64,000 bases of DNA from Iris pallida (lineage: Eukaryota; Streptophyta; Magnoliopsida; Asparagales; Iridaceae). Each line of letters opens with the position of its first letter. The stretch's first letter is position 1. The stretch covers positions 16,007,173 to 16,071,172 of the forward strand of contig JANAVB010023996.1 in assembly GCA_029216955.1 (NCBI GenBank), read 5' to 3'. The notes beneath the pieces are model-generated. The model did no database searches. It saw only the letters and a program-made list of their open reading frames with translations, and was not told the DNA's origin. The position numbers were made by a program, and so were the translations under genes. This document shows positions 52,790-64,000 of this stretch, piece after piece.

Positions 52790-53139
52790 TACCCTATGCG
52801 CCCACTACTCCTATGCACGTATGCACCAATTGCGCACTATGTGCCCACTACGACTTATGTGCCCATGTGAAGACCCAGTCTCTTGCACACTATGCGACTG
52901 CCACTTGCTGACATAGACAACGCGTGAAGGATGGACCTCTTCAAATTCCACCCCAATGAATCTGTCAGTTCAGATTTTCGAGAAAGATCTCAACAGCCAT
53001 CTCTCTGACAGACTGGCCAAACTCTATGCGCCCAAAGGGAGAGCTATGCTATGCGCCTACTACATCACGAGAAGACGGTCCATGCTTCTTTCAAAGTATT
53101 TTGAACTTGTTTAAGTATCGAAAACTTTGAAGGGGGTCT
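52790..53139. other. Region between the antisense promoter and the Tat 3' LTR
   Basis: Non-coding, with scattered ATGCGCCCA-type words near 52795, 52860 and 53030. It ends in the polypurine tract AAGGGGGTCT just before the LTR. It may act as upstream regulatory DNA for the antisense gene. Confidence 0.6.
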
Positions 53140-53948
53140 TGTAGAAGCATAAAATTTTTTGGTAGACTTGATAACCATGCGCCCAAGCCAGGGAAGACAC
53201 ATGCGCCCAAGTCACCAATGAAGACATATGTGCCCAAGTCACCAATGAAGACACATGCGCCCAAGTCACCAATGAATACATATGCGCCCAAGCTACTAGT
53301 GAGGTCATATGTGCCCAAGTCACGAGTGAAGCCATATGCCCATGCGCCCATTCCAGGCTACTCCAGAAGGGGCGCATAGCCCCATTTCAGGCGATACGCC
53401 CAAGCCATAATAGCCTCTGACTCGGTCAAACCTACGATCAAAACGTGCACCGAAGTATACGGCCAGGTCAGTCTCCACGAACAGTCGTGCATCGAAGCAT
53501 GCGGCCACATCAACACCATGATCAACCTACGATTACACATTCTGCATGTGCCTACGTCCTATGTGCCCAAAGCAGGACTATGCGCCCACATGAAAACTAG
53601 TGTATTCCCTCATGTGGGCGCATAACAGCATTCCAGCACAAGAACAACTATAAAAAGGGGTCTTATACCTCTTCAAAACACAGAACGGAGAGCATTTTCA
53701 AGAGCCAAATTACTACACTTCTTGCCAGTGAGCCGAGAGATAGTAATTTTCTTAGGTTTTATCCCACTTTTGTAATTGGAGTGTCAATGGAGTAAAGGAG
53801 AAACTGCCGCTCGATCTTCATCGTCCCATTCCCTAGAATTTTTTTTGTACTCGGGGATCCTCAGCGTATGACTTCTCAGGCATACTCGATTTGTGGTGCC
53901 TTGCGCCAATAAAAAAAACAGCATTTCTTTTTTTTGTGCGTATCCACA
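53140..53948 (+). mobile_element. 3' LTR of the Tat element
   Basis: Starts TGTAGAAGCATA and ends GTATCCACA. The 27-bp tandem units with ATGCGCCCA or ATGTGCCCA are at about 53178-53340, and TATAAAAA is at 53649-53656. It looks roughly 90 percent like the 5' LTR by eye. Confidence 0.93.
53178..53340. repeat. 27-bp tandem repeat in the Tat LTR (mirrored at 38490-38630)
   Basis: The unit reads ATGCGCCCAAGTCACCAA, then TGAAGACAT, in about six degenerate copies. The period is a multiple of three, so long open frames appear on both strands without coding meaning. Confidence 0.85.
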
Positions 53949-55136
53949 CCTGTGACAAGATAGCGAGGCTCTGACCCCTTGCCTCCTCCATCGGTTGGTC
54001 TCCCTCCCGCATACTCACTCTCTCTCTGTCATCCCCGGGAGAAGATGCCACCGCCCGAGAGGGACTAGGGAAATCATTAGTAGCCGGTGTCGCACCCCTC
54101 TGCGATCCGCCAGACGGGCAGGAATTATCAAGGTGTCCAAAGCAAGCACAATGGGAACAGGTAGGGGGCACCCATTCGTATTCCACTCTCTGAGTAAGGA
54201 CCTCACCCGAAGGGACCTCGTACTCTAATATGCTCGGCAGCTCCCCTCCAGCTTGGATCTCTATGAACATCCGCACATACATCAGCCTCGAACGGAAGGC
54301 TGTAGCATCATCTGCCTTAATCGGCCTGCCCACCAAACTAGCAAGTCTCATGAACAATGGAATGCTCCAATATCGTACCGAAAACTCAGGGAAGCGGATC
54401 CAGACCGGTATGGCATTGAGGACTTCTTTCTCATATTTTAGGTCGGGTGTTCACTTTTTCAGGATAATCAGCCTCCCGTCGAACGTCCACGGCCCACCCT
54501 GGAGGATTCTGGCAACATCGTTTGCAAGCCCGAACTTCATATAGTAGAAGCCGCTCTCCCTAGCAAAGATCTACATGCTACCCTTCCGCTGTTAGACCCG
54601 CGTCGCATACGCCCGTATCTGACCATAAATGGGTTTGTTGCCTAGAACATATAGAACCAGCATATTTTCCCAGAATGTTGTCACCTTGTCAATTACTTCC
54701 ACAGGGAACGTGGCCCGGAAACTACTTTCCACTTTCTTAGGGGCAACAAACTCCATGGATGTGGGGCTTGGCTATCCCCTGGCTTACATATGTCCACCCA
54801 AGACTTGCCTACGGGACGTGGGATCGTCCCCTGAGCCCGCTGGAGGCCCGATGGTGGAGAAGGCCTAGTTTTCTGGCCACCGAAGTCCACCGCCTTACCC
54901 TTTCCTTTGTCCGCCACAGCCGGTTTAGGTTGCCACCCAACCGTTGTCCCGCCAACTCCAGTTGCCCCCCGGGAGGGGATCCCAGTCGCATTCACCGATT
55001 TTCGTGGCCTCATCCCCTTTCCTGTCCTCCAATCAGAGGGGTTGCGTGTCCTCAAAGGGGTCTGAACGTTACCCTCTTTTCCTTCTGACTTTTTACTTCG
55101 GTGACGCGTAACCGTTGACCTTCCCCCTCCCTCCAT
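53949..55136 (-). pseudogene. LINE ORF1 (DUF4283-like domain and CCHC knuckle)
   Basis: The likely start is the ATG at 55136 (MEGGGRSTVT). A basic, Pro/Gly-rich N-terminus leads to SWVDICKP. A frameshift near 54730 then moves into the frame with LYVLGNKPIYGQIRAYATR, YMKFGLANDVARIL, QGGPWTFDGRLI and PVWIRFPEFS, the order seen in plant DUF4283 proteins. The last part (54357-53949) holds SLVGRPIKAD and a zinc knuckle CSHCACFGHLDNSC. This protein would bind element RNA in the L1 ribonucleoprotein. At least three stops plus frame changes break it. It continues in frame to 38451-38238 beyond the Tat insertion. Confidence 0.87.
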
Positions 55137-55545
55137 CTGTCCCTCGTGAGATCGGTATCCAGATCCATGTTGGTAGATCCGGACTCCGGAGATCTCGGAA
55201 AACCAAGAAGCCCTTCACGACGATACATCCCCTTTCGTAGCGCCCTTGCCGTCGCCTCCTCCCATGCCGGTGGAAAAGCCGCCACCAGGATGGCTGCCCT
55301 CCGCCCCACCGCCGCTGCTGGGTCTGCCGTCGCCGAGAACGCCCGTCGGAGCCTCCCCAGTCGCTACTGTACATTCGGAGCCCTCTCCCTTGGTGCTTCC
55401 GTCGCATCCAAATGGGCCGCCTGAGGCCGGCCCACCCGCCGCCAGGCCACTGCCGGCCGGCCTTGCCTCTTGCCCCACGTCGGGATCCTACGGAGGGGAA
55501 ACCTAGCGCAGTCGCCCTTGCTCCCTTGCTCCCGCTGCATCTTCT
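55137..55545 (-). other. LINE 5' untranslated region
   Basis: GC-rich sequence upstream of ORF1 on the minus strand, ending at the AT tract. The overlapping Gly/Pro-rich ORFs on both strands reflect composition. A full-length or nearly full-length 5' end is likely, since plant L1 elements have GC-rich 5' UTRs. Confidence 0.6.
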
Positions 55546-55550
55546 TATAT

Positions 55551-55620
<70 letters not shown>
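55546..55620. repeat. (TA)n tract
   Basis: Pure or nearly pure AT repeat between the LINE 5' end and the palindrome. Confidence 0.95.
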
Positions 55621-55998
<378 letters not shown>

Positions 55999-56054
55999 AG
56001 CGGATCAAAAGCCCCCCTTAGAAAGCCCCCAAAAACCTCCCTCACTCTAATCCG
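55999..56054. other. Short unique block with C runs
   Basis: Contains caaaagccccccttag and a further ccccc run. It resembles no element end that I recognise. Confidence 0.4.
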
Positions 56055-56281
56055 TAATTTAATGTTAATATTAATGTTAATATTAATGTTAATGTTAATA
56101 TTAATGTTAATATTAATGTTAATGTTAATATTAATGTTAATATTAACATTAAATACTAAAATTAACCTTAAACTTAACATTAAAATTAATATTAACATTA
56201 ATATTAACATTAACATTAACATTAATATAAAAAATTTAAAAAAATTAATATTAACATTAACCTTAATATTAACATTAATAT
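56055..56281. repeat. Palindromic TTAATG/TTAATA hexanucleotide repeat
   Basis: The left half is made of ttaatg and ttaata words; from about 56143 the same words appear inverted as cattaa and tattaa, with a degenerate middle. It ends at the LARD insertion point, where the last five bases are aatat. Confidence 0.88.
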
Positions 56282-59200
56282 TGTAAATCCCCAGTCCCAA
56301 AATACTTAGGACTAGGTAAGTATCCATGCCAGCTGTATACATACGAAGTATACTCCAATATATGGAAACCTTGTATGAATGCATAAGCTGTAAAATGCAG
56401 TAAACCAAGAGTAATCTAATCTCATCCAATAATGAAGAATAAAGATATCATATAATCAACTGTAATAAGTGTTTGAACAATACGTTGGGCGAAGACAAAG
56501 TCTACTACCAACTATCTCAAATAAAAGGTACAAGAAGGAATAGATGAAATAACAAGACTAGCCAAGTGCAGTCATCTTCGAAAGGATGGAGAAGATCACG
56601 GCCTCGACTAGAATACCTGCAATATCACAGAAGCACATACACCTGGAGAGATAACCAGGTCCTCAGAGGGACGTAACAAGATACAGGAAGAACATGCCAT
56701 ATGAACTGAATATAAATGCACCATAAAATAAAGATAAAGTAAAAAAAAAGTGTCCAAACCGTAACACGGCTCAATATCCCATCATCGAAACAGTAGGCTA
56801 CCCCTACAACCAAACAAGGACAAGGGATAACTTACTATTCCGCGATGTGACATTTTTCTATGCCATGATTGGAACATAAAATTTGCTAAGGTCCCCTAAC
56901 CTTTCTAGTAGACAATTTAGAAGACATATTGATGTATGGGCAGGTGAAGGCTGACTCCCCCAGGACCAGGTAACAACTCACAACACGCACACGTCAGTAC
57001 CAATACTATCAGCCGGCATAACTCGAGGCTAGCGGCCCACGTGACCCATCAGTCCACATAGCTCGAGGCTAGTGACCCTCGCGACTCGACTACCGTAGTA
57101 CGCAGTTACTACAGCTTTTGGATTTGGGGTAGCCCATACATTTAACTGTCTTCTCCCTCCCAAGGACACTAACAAAAGGTAGTTCGCTAAGACTAGGTCC
57201 ATATGCATACAAAAGACAAGAAGGAAAAATAACTGAAGCAAAAATAAAATGAACTAAAATAGCAAGTAATGGATCCAACTGAGAATAAATAATAAAATAT
57301 ACAGTAAATATATAAATAAAGGTGCATCTAATTATGAACAGTAAATAAGGCAAGGTATCTTTGCCTGCGGGTGGTACGAGAAGCAGCAAAATCCAACAAT
57401 CAGAATCGTCAACACGAAAGTCAAAATCCACAAGAAGCTCCGGATGCTGAAACAAACATCACAAATGAGTTTGGAATAAAAGATATGCCTAGGAAATGCC
57501 TGTTCAAAAGTCAAATTCTGGAACAGGGGCAATTTCGTAATTTCGGGTCAAAACGATGTCCGCCGTTGGACCCGCTTTGCACCGAAATGTGCGCCAGAAC
57601 CTACGGTCTCTAAAGTCGTCAAACTACATGTCTACAGATTTGTTTTGATGAGACAAATCCAACGGTATGTCCAATTTTGGATTCCAATGGACTGTGCACA
57701 AAATCGCCCGTTGAGTGGGATTGTGGGCCCGCCAAAATAGCGTCCCGATCAATGGTCTCAGAATCGGACCAAACTTGGCTCACAGGACCAAAAAATATTT
57801 TGAGTCCAATGGCGCAAGTTTCATCGCGATATGATGAGTGTGCACGAAGTTATGGGCAAGTTTGCAAAACGTCGATACGGGGGTATCTCGACGGATACAT
57901 GTTGATTTCGTCGCACACACGCGACGAAACTGAGTTTCGTCAGTTCCCAAACGTCTGCAACGCCCATACGCGCCTTTCGATGCGTATAACGTGCGACCAT
58001 GTCGCCCGGTTTGTCGGGGCACGTGCCGTATCGGGATAAATTCAAAAATTTTATACAAATAATCACAGATTTTTCTCCAACTTCAACATCAGTTTATTTC
58101 TTACACGTTAATCGAAATGACGATCCAGAAGATGCGTTACGATCTTGGTTATGTTGTGCTTGACTGCCTTTAATTAGTTTTTACGAAAGTTTAATGGATA
58201 GCGAGAAAAGTGGCCGACAAGTTGGCGTTTCAAAACAATTTTTAACATTCAGAAAAGTAGGTTTTTCTCCAACTTTGTCTCAATTTTTCGAGCAAGTTGG
58301 ATGGCCATGTCAAAATCCACCTAAGGGATCTTGAAGAGGGTCAAGTCTACTTTCCAGAACATTTTACGGATCGAAAATCGTAGTTACGAGCAAAAAGTTA
58401 TGTCGTAGGGAAGTAGGGTACCTTGAGTGAGAAACTGCTCCATGGGTGACGCGGGGCTGACTTCCGATGCTCCGTTCGTCGTGCACACAACTCCGTTGCT
58501 GGTGAAACACACTCGTAGGCGAAGAGGGTATGTTCTGCTAAAATTTTCGTTTTGGGAGTCTAGGGTTTTGAGGTCTATGGAAGAAGTTATATATATAGCA
58601 AGTTTCGTCAAAACCTAGTGCTAATAGGGTTACTAATAGTTACTATTACATGGGTTCTCGGGTTGGTGGTGCGCTAAGCACGATGCTAGCAGCTAGCAAG
58701 GGAGAGTGGGGGGCCCGCCCACTTTAAGTGGGTGGGTGGATATATATATATATATTTTTTTTTCTTCTTCTTTTCTTTTCCTTTTTCTTTTCTTTCCTTT
58801 TTCTTTTCTTATTCTTTTCTTATTCTTTAAATCTTTTACATATATAACTATATATATCCAAAAATCATTTAAATACAAATAACACTTTAAATGTCACATA
58901 TCCAATATTTAATATATTTAAATATATCTACATATATATATATATATTCCATTCACAATAAACCAACTCAACATAATAATAATAATAATAATATTTAAAT
59001 AGATTGAACATATTTACTTAATCTCCACCAAATAGCTTAAGTAATAATAATAAAATAATAAAATCGTCTCAATGGGTGGACTTATACCGCACTCCCTTAT
59101 CCGAGTCCAAAATATTTTACTAATATTGTAAAATATTATGTAAATAATAAAATACCAATAATTGCACAAATAATTAAATAATTAAAAATTGTACATAAAA

Positions 59201-59633
59201 TTCTAAAATAATTTAGAAAATATTTTTACGTACATAAAATATGTCTACATGGCCACATTTGGTCACACTACCTGCTTACATGGGCTAAAATTTGGTTCGG
59301 GCCCAGTTCGAGCTGAATTGGACAAACCGGGTCTTCTAAAATCAATATATGAAATAATATTTAATTAAAATACTTTAAATAAGTCAATTCACAATTTGGT
59401 CTGGTTTTCTTAGTTTGGTCGTTACCATGGCTAGGTTTCTCCCGGCATGGCTAGTACACTAGTCATGACACACTGCTACATCTTCCGTGCCAAAATTCAT
59501 GGTAGTCTTGTGTTCCAAAATTCAACAATGGCTAAGGTCTTTTCTAATGAAATAAAAATCATAAATTACATAAATTAATTTGAAGTCTAATAAAATACTA
59601 AAAAATAATTTTTTAAAAAATAGGGGTTTTACA
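56282..59633 (-). mobile_element. 3' LTR of the LARD-like element
   Basis: In the plus direction it begins TGTAAATCCCCAG (the other copy has TGTAACGCCCCAG) and ends GGGGTTTTACA. It carries the conserved hairpin near 56642, the ccaaacaaggac word at 56810-56821, a CpG-rich block at about 57540-58060 and a pyrimidine tract at 58757-58830. A minus-strand TATA candidate (TATATATA) is at 58587-58597. The small ORFs inside lack any recognisable domain. Confidence 0.9.
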
Positions 59634-62600
59634 TCCTACCCAACTTATAAGAATTTTGTCCTCAAAATTTAGGAAAAAATAGGGTAGATAGGGTTGAGGG
59701 ATAGAAACGAGTTTATCAATACCAACATGCAATTAAATTTTGGAGGAGGCGATAAACCGGCGTTCAACACCACCATGCAATAGAAAATTGTGAAGTTGAT
59801 ATATACAAAAATATATCATGGTTATGGAATTGAATAAGGGTTGCCAGTGAAGGTAGCAAATTTTGATAATCCAAATTGGAGAGTAATAAGGGATTGAGTA
59901 GATCAAAGAGAATAATTAGACGTTTGGGAGATATGGTTCCTTGAGAGAAAACTGGATATTAATCGTCTTGGTCAAGGGTTTGATTAAGTGATGATTAGAA
60001 TCACCTTCGAGTGCTCAAGACTAATTGGAAGGACACGATAATAATTCTAGGGTTAAGAAATGAGGAGTAGTTAAAGGCGAGGATACAGCCATATGAGTCG
60101 GTCGGTGGCTATCTACATTTGTGTATAAATAACTGATAAGGCAACCAAAGATGATACCTTAAGTCGATCTATCAAGTACAGTGCCTTGTCTTTCCAAAAT
60201 GAGTAAAAGACAAGAACAACAAAGGTTTCAAAAACGGTGTTATATATTGAGTACGAATTGCGGGGTTCATAAACGACAAAAATAATTCAAAAGAGAATTG
60301 CCAAGGCTGTCGCGGACGAGACTCTAAGGCAAGTTTACTATGTCTTCATCCACGTAGAATAATATGTGATAAACGAACCAAAGTGCAATAGGTTGATCAG
60401 ACCATCATGCACCGGTTCTGATTTGACAATATGTTAGTGGGTGCACCTAATAAAATATGTCATGATCAAGCTTGGTAAAGAAATAAGCTTGCAAAAACTG
60501 AAGCTACATTAGCAGCATGAGAAGTCAAAATATGAGCAAGGGAAGTTCTGATGAAGAAAATTTTAAATAGTCCAAGATATTTTAAAATCAAGGCTCGTCC
60601 AAGTGTGGGCATATACAGTTGTCCTAGTGTTTCTTCACTTATGGCCTAGTAGACTAGATAAGGTAGGGTCCTCTGAATTTATAGTCTAAGTGAACTTACT
60701 AATGTGGTTCACAAGGAAAAAGGTTTGTTAGGTGGTGAGGTATTCTACCCAACTTACAAGAGTTAAACTAGTAATGGGATGGGACAATGGGTCAAGTAAT
60801 CAAGATAACGCATAATTTTAAGCATTTAAAGAATTAAGTAGAACAAAATCATATATCGGCTCGAAAGAATTGAATCGAGGTTGATTCCCTATCCGTGATC
60901 GAAACTATATTGGTGTCATGGTAAAGATTATAGATTGGCCATTTTGACCATAAGATCATATCAAGAAATAGAGTACAAGGAGACGTGTTTTGGTGGGACA
61001 TGATATATCTACATGAAGGTGGACTTGTCTAGGTCTTATATATGAAATTTGTTGGAAGAAAAAGCCTAGTGTTGTGCTCCAAATATCCAAGTCATGGTAA
61101 GGGACGCCAAAAGATCTAAAATAGAAAGTGATAGTTCACGAGGTGATAATTAATGCACAAAAATAAAGAAGATCAAGTTAAAGCATGAAATAAACTTAAT
61201 TAAAGAATCCAATAAAAATAATTTAGGAAAATAATTCCAGAGAGAAGATAGTCTCCTAGATGAATACAGTTAAGGAACCATTAAATCATTATTCAAATTG
61301 CAAGTGGGTTAGAAGGTCGCAATTAAAAGGTCTAGAATTGAAGGAAGGTCAAGTAAGCCGAGGTGGAAATACAGTCACATAGCTGGGTAGATGACTAACA
61401 ACACTTGTGTATATATTACTATCATGATCATGGGTGACATGGCAATTAGTGTGGAATACTCAGTAGGGTTATCTTGGGGCATACCATTAAAATTTAACTC
61501 AAGTTTCCTCTAAAAGTTTCAAAATTAAACTTTCAAAAATAAACCACCAAAATTTGTATTCACTGCAAGTCGTTCAATTTAATCATGACCAAAATTTAAA
61601 TCACTTTCATAAATCTCAAAGCAAACTTTATCACGTTACTACTAACCTTTTCCAAAATTAACGTTTAAATTCAACTTATTTAACTCAAGAGTTCATAATT
61701 TACGAATCCATAAAAATTTCACAATCAATTAAAAATTTAATCACTCTGAAATTTTCAAATAACTCATAATAAGACTCTTAGCATATTAAAAGCAATCTCA
61801 AAAAATTAAGCTCCATGCTCTCATCAATTTTAACTTCTATTCATGCTAAGTTATTCCAACAAACTCACAACTTTTAAATGGTAACTTCCTTTAATCAATC
61901 AAATAACTTTCCATCATATCTTTCGAAATTCTCCCAAAAATTTTAATATTAGCAATCCCTCTTTAATCTAAATTTTCAAATAATCTTATCATTCAAAATC
62001 CTTTTTTTTTACCAAAAATCTAAATAGATTTGTAATCCTCAATCATAGGACACCATTTTAAATAAAAATTTCTCAAAAATCTTTTTCATAGCTTTCAAAT
62101 ATTTTAAACCAAATTCGCCATCAGTACTTCCACTTAAAATTTAAAATTTACTAAACACGAAAATCGTAAGTTGTATAACTCAAATTTAATAATTCCTATG
62201 GACATTTTTAAAAGCTAAGATCATTTTCAAACCAAATTTATAACTGTTCAAAGGTGTATAACTATAATACAATAAATCATAAACATCAAAACTTGAAAAT
62301 CAAATAAATTTTATATTTGTTCAAAGATGTATATCTATCACCCAAAACTCATAAATATCATAACTCGAAAAGCAAATAAATTTTATACTTGTGCAAGGAT
62401 GTATAACTATGACCCAATAAATCATAAATATCAAATCTCAAAAAGCCAATCAATTTCTTAGACCAAGTATGAAATTCTATAATCCTTTGGTGTTTACTAT
62501 TTAGAAATCTCAAGATAAAAACCTTCCTTGGTAGTATCCTACTTTAAATTACTAATCATTAATTCACACAAAAAGCCCCTTTTTAACTCAATTAGTCTCG

Positions 62601-62896
62601 AATGTATTCCAATTGCCAATATAACCATTTTAGCCATGTGTTTGACCTATGAACATATACTAGTATAGTCATCTTCCTAGTTGATACTAAGCATGAAAAT
62701 ATGAATCGACGGTAGAAAGGAATCAAGCAAGATGCAGTTCAAGAAAGTCGAACGAGAGTTCAAAATTTGAAGCCAAGGGAAGGGGTCAAGCTGTATGGAT
62801 GAGATTCCTAATTCTAATCCTATGTTGCAGGCTCACATCGATACAATTACATAACCGAAGTGACAAACTCGACCTGTATGGGCCACCACAAAAACA
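59634..62896 (-). other. LARD internal region, non-coding
   Basis: AT-rich; no ORF of even 60 codons lies wholly within it, and I see no relic of gag, RT or integrase. On the minus strand the first bases after the 5' LTR read TGTTTTTGTGGTGGCCC, related to the leader of the Tekay element. Blocks near 60085 and 61360 resemble each other loosely (cagccatatgag / cagtcacatagc, then acttgtgtatata), suggesting an old internal duplication. Confidence 0.8.
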
Positions 62897-64000
62897 TGTA
62901 ACGCCCCAGTCCCAAAATACTTAGGACTAGGTACGTATCCATGCCAGCTGTATACATACGAAGTATACTCCAATATATGGAAACCTCGTATGAATGCATA
63001 AGCTGTAAAATGCAGTAAACCAAGAGTAATCTAATCTCATCCAATAATGAAGAATAAAGATATCATATAATCAACTGTAATAAGTGTTTGAACAATACGT
63101 TGGGCGGAGACAAAGTCTACTACCAACTATCTCAAATAAAAGGTACAAGAAGGAATAGATGAAATAACAAGACTAGCCAAGTGCAGTCATCTTCGAAAGG
63201 ATGGAGAAGATCACGGCCTCGACTAGAATACCTGCAACATCACAGAAACACACACATCTGGAGAGATAACCAGGTCCTCAGAGGGACGTAACAAGATACA
63301 GGAAGAACATGCCATATGAACTGAATATAAATGCACCATAAAATAAAGATAAAGTAAAAAAAAGTGTCCAAACCATAACACGGCTCAATATCCCATCATC
63401 GAAATAGTAGGCTACCCCTACAACCAAACAAGGACAAGGGATAACTTACTATTCCGCGATGTGACATTTTTCTATGCCATGATTGGAACATGAAATTTGC
63501 TAAGGTCCCCTAACCTTTCTAGTAGACAATTTAGAAGACATATTGATGTATGGGCAGGTGAAGGCTGACTCCCCCAGGACCAGGTAACAACTCACAATAC
63601 GCACACGTCGGTACCAATACTATCAGCCGGCATAACTCGAGGCTAGCGGCCCACGTGACCCATCAGTCCACATAGCTCGAGGCTAGTGACCCTCGCGACT
63701 CGACTACCGTAGTATGCAGTTACTACAGCTTTTGGATTTGGGGTAGCCCATACATTTAACTATCTTCTTCCTTCCAAGGACACTAACAAAAGGTAGTTCG
63801 CTAAGACTAGGTCCATATGCATATAAAAGACAAGAAGGAAAAATAACTGAAGCAAAAATAAATGTACTAAAATAGCAAGTAATGGATCCAACTGAGAACA
63901 AATAATAAAATATACAGTAAATATATAAATAAAGGTGCATTTAATTATGAACAGTAAATAAGGCAAGGTATCTTGCCTGCGGGTGGTGCGAGAAAGCAGC
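62897..64000 (-). mobile_element. 5' LTR of the LARD-like element, partial
   Basis: Begins TGTAACGCCCCAGTCCC in the plus direction and follows the left LTR base by base to the window edge, with roughly 25 differences, nearly all transitions. Confidence 0.9.

Larger units (their letters stand above)
38452..53948 (+). mobile_element. Tat/Ogre-lineage Ty3/gypsy element with an antisense extra gene
   Basis: LTRs of 815 bp (38452-39266) and 809 bp (53140-53948) start TGTAGAAGCAT and end TCCACA. Target-site copies cctgc (38447-38451) and cctgt (53949-53953) differ by one transition. A tRNA-Arg-like primer site follows the 5' LTR, and AAGGGGGTCT precedes the 3' LTR. The 15.5 kb hold a long leader, gag, protease, reverse transcriptase, RNase H, a second archaeal-type RNase H and integrase, then a large 3' region with an antisense gene. 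The second RNase H and the primer site are hallmarks of the Tat lineage. Coding regions are heavily decayed. Confidence 0.93.
56282..64000 (-). mobile_element. Non-coding LTR element (LARD-like), Tekay-related, cut by the window edge
   Basis: The left LTR (56282-59633, 3352 bp) and the right LTR (62897 to beyond 64000) match at about 97-98 percent by eye over the 1.1 kb that can be compared. They enclose 3263 bp with no gag or pol. The sequence beside the left LTR (ctacccaactta, aagaattttgtcctc) and beside the right LTR (atgggccaccac) matches the corresponding places of the Tekay element at 19458 and 24430. It therefore has cis-acting signals but no proteins. It belongs to the same LTR family as the two solo LTRs in 5277-12521. 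Confidence 0.88.

Noticed and set aside
38452..53948. Endogenous pararetrovirus as origin of the RT-bearing 15-kb element
   Set aside because: It has paired LTRs, integrase, a primer site and a polypurine tract, which identify an LTR retrotransposon.

Overview
This window is plant nuclear DNA made almost entirely of nested transposable elements. I see no host gene, rRNA, tRNA or CRISPR array. Three element types point to a flowering plant with a large repeat-rich genome: a Tekay-type Ty3/gypsy chromovirus (C-terminal chromodomain), a Tat/Ogre-lineage Ty3/gypsy element (second, archaeal-type RNase H and a tRNA-Arg-like primer site), and an L1-type LINE with the plant DUF4283/CCHC ORF1 and zf-RVT tail. 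Genus cannot be told from the sequence.

Layout. 1-1439 is a giant imperfect inverted repeat (centre about 717/718) running off the left edge. 1440-3060 is the 3' part of an LTR with a primer-binding site. 3479-3812 is a tandem duplication followed by an (AT)n tract. From about 3945 to 55545 lies one minus-strand LINE of about 5.5 kb, cut into four pieces (53949-55545, 36911-38451, 12522-13603, 3945-5276) by three insertions. Insertion A (5277-12521) is a solo LTR that itself contains a second solo LTR of the same family in opposite orientation (7777-11353). Insertion B (13604-36910) is a solo LTR of about 4.8 kb containing a Ty1/copia element (15135-33589), whose leader contains a Tekay element (16675-27311). 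Insertion C (38452-53948) is a Tat element. Every insertion is supported by a 5-bp target-site duplication read directly. 55546-56281 holds AT repeats, a 134-bp palindrome made of two LTR/primer-site junctions, and a palindromic TTAATR repeat. 56282 to the right edge is a non-coding LTR element (LARD-like) of the same LTR family as insertion A.

The most interesting part is inside the Tat element. Downstream of pol, on the opposite strand, there is what looks like a complete transcription unit (about 52780 down to 48260). It has a TATA box, a start codon in good context and at least four GT-AG introns. Those whose phase can be read are all phase 1, and the reading frame closes across them. The predicted protein has a plant-mobile-domain-like region, a strongly basic NLS-like cluster and a C-terminal coiled coil. 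It is now a pseudogene whose nonsense codons are all explainable by C-to-T change.

All protein-coding elements here are decayed. Nonsense codons are overwhelmingly C-to-T or G-to-A compatible, as expected for methylated, silenced repeats. Nesting gives the relative order: LINE first; then A, B and C in unknown order; then copia inside B, Tekay inside copia, and the inner solo LTR inside A.
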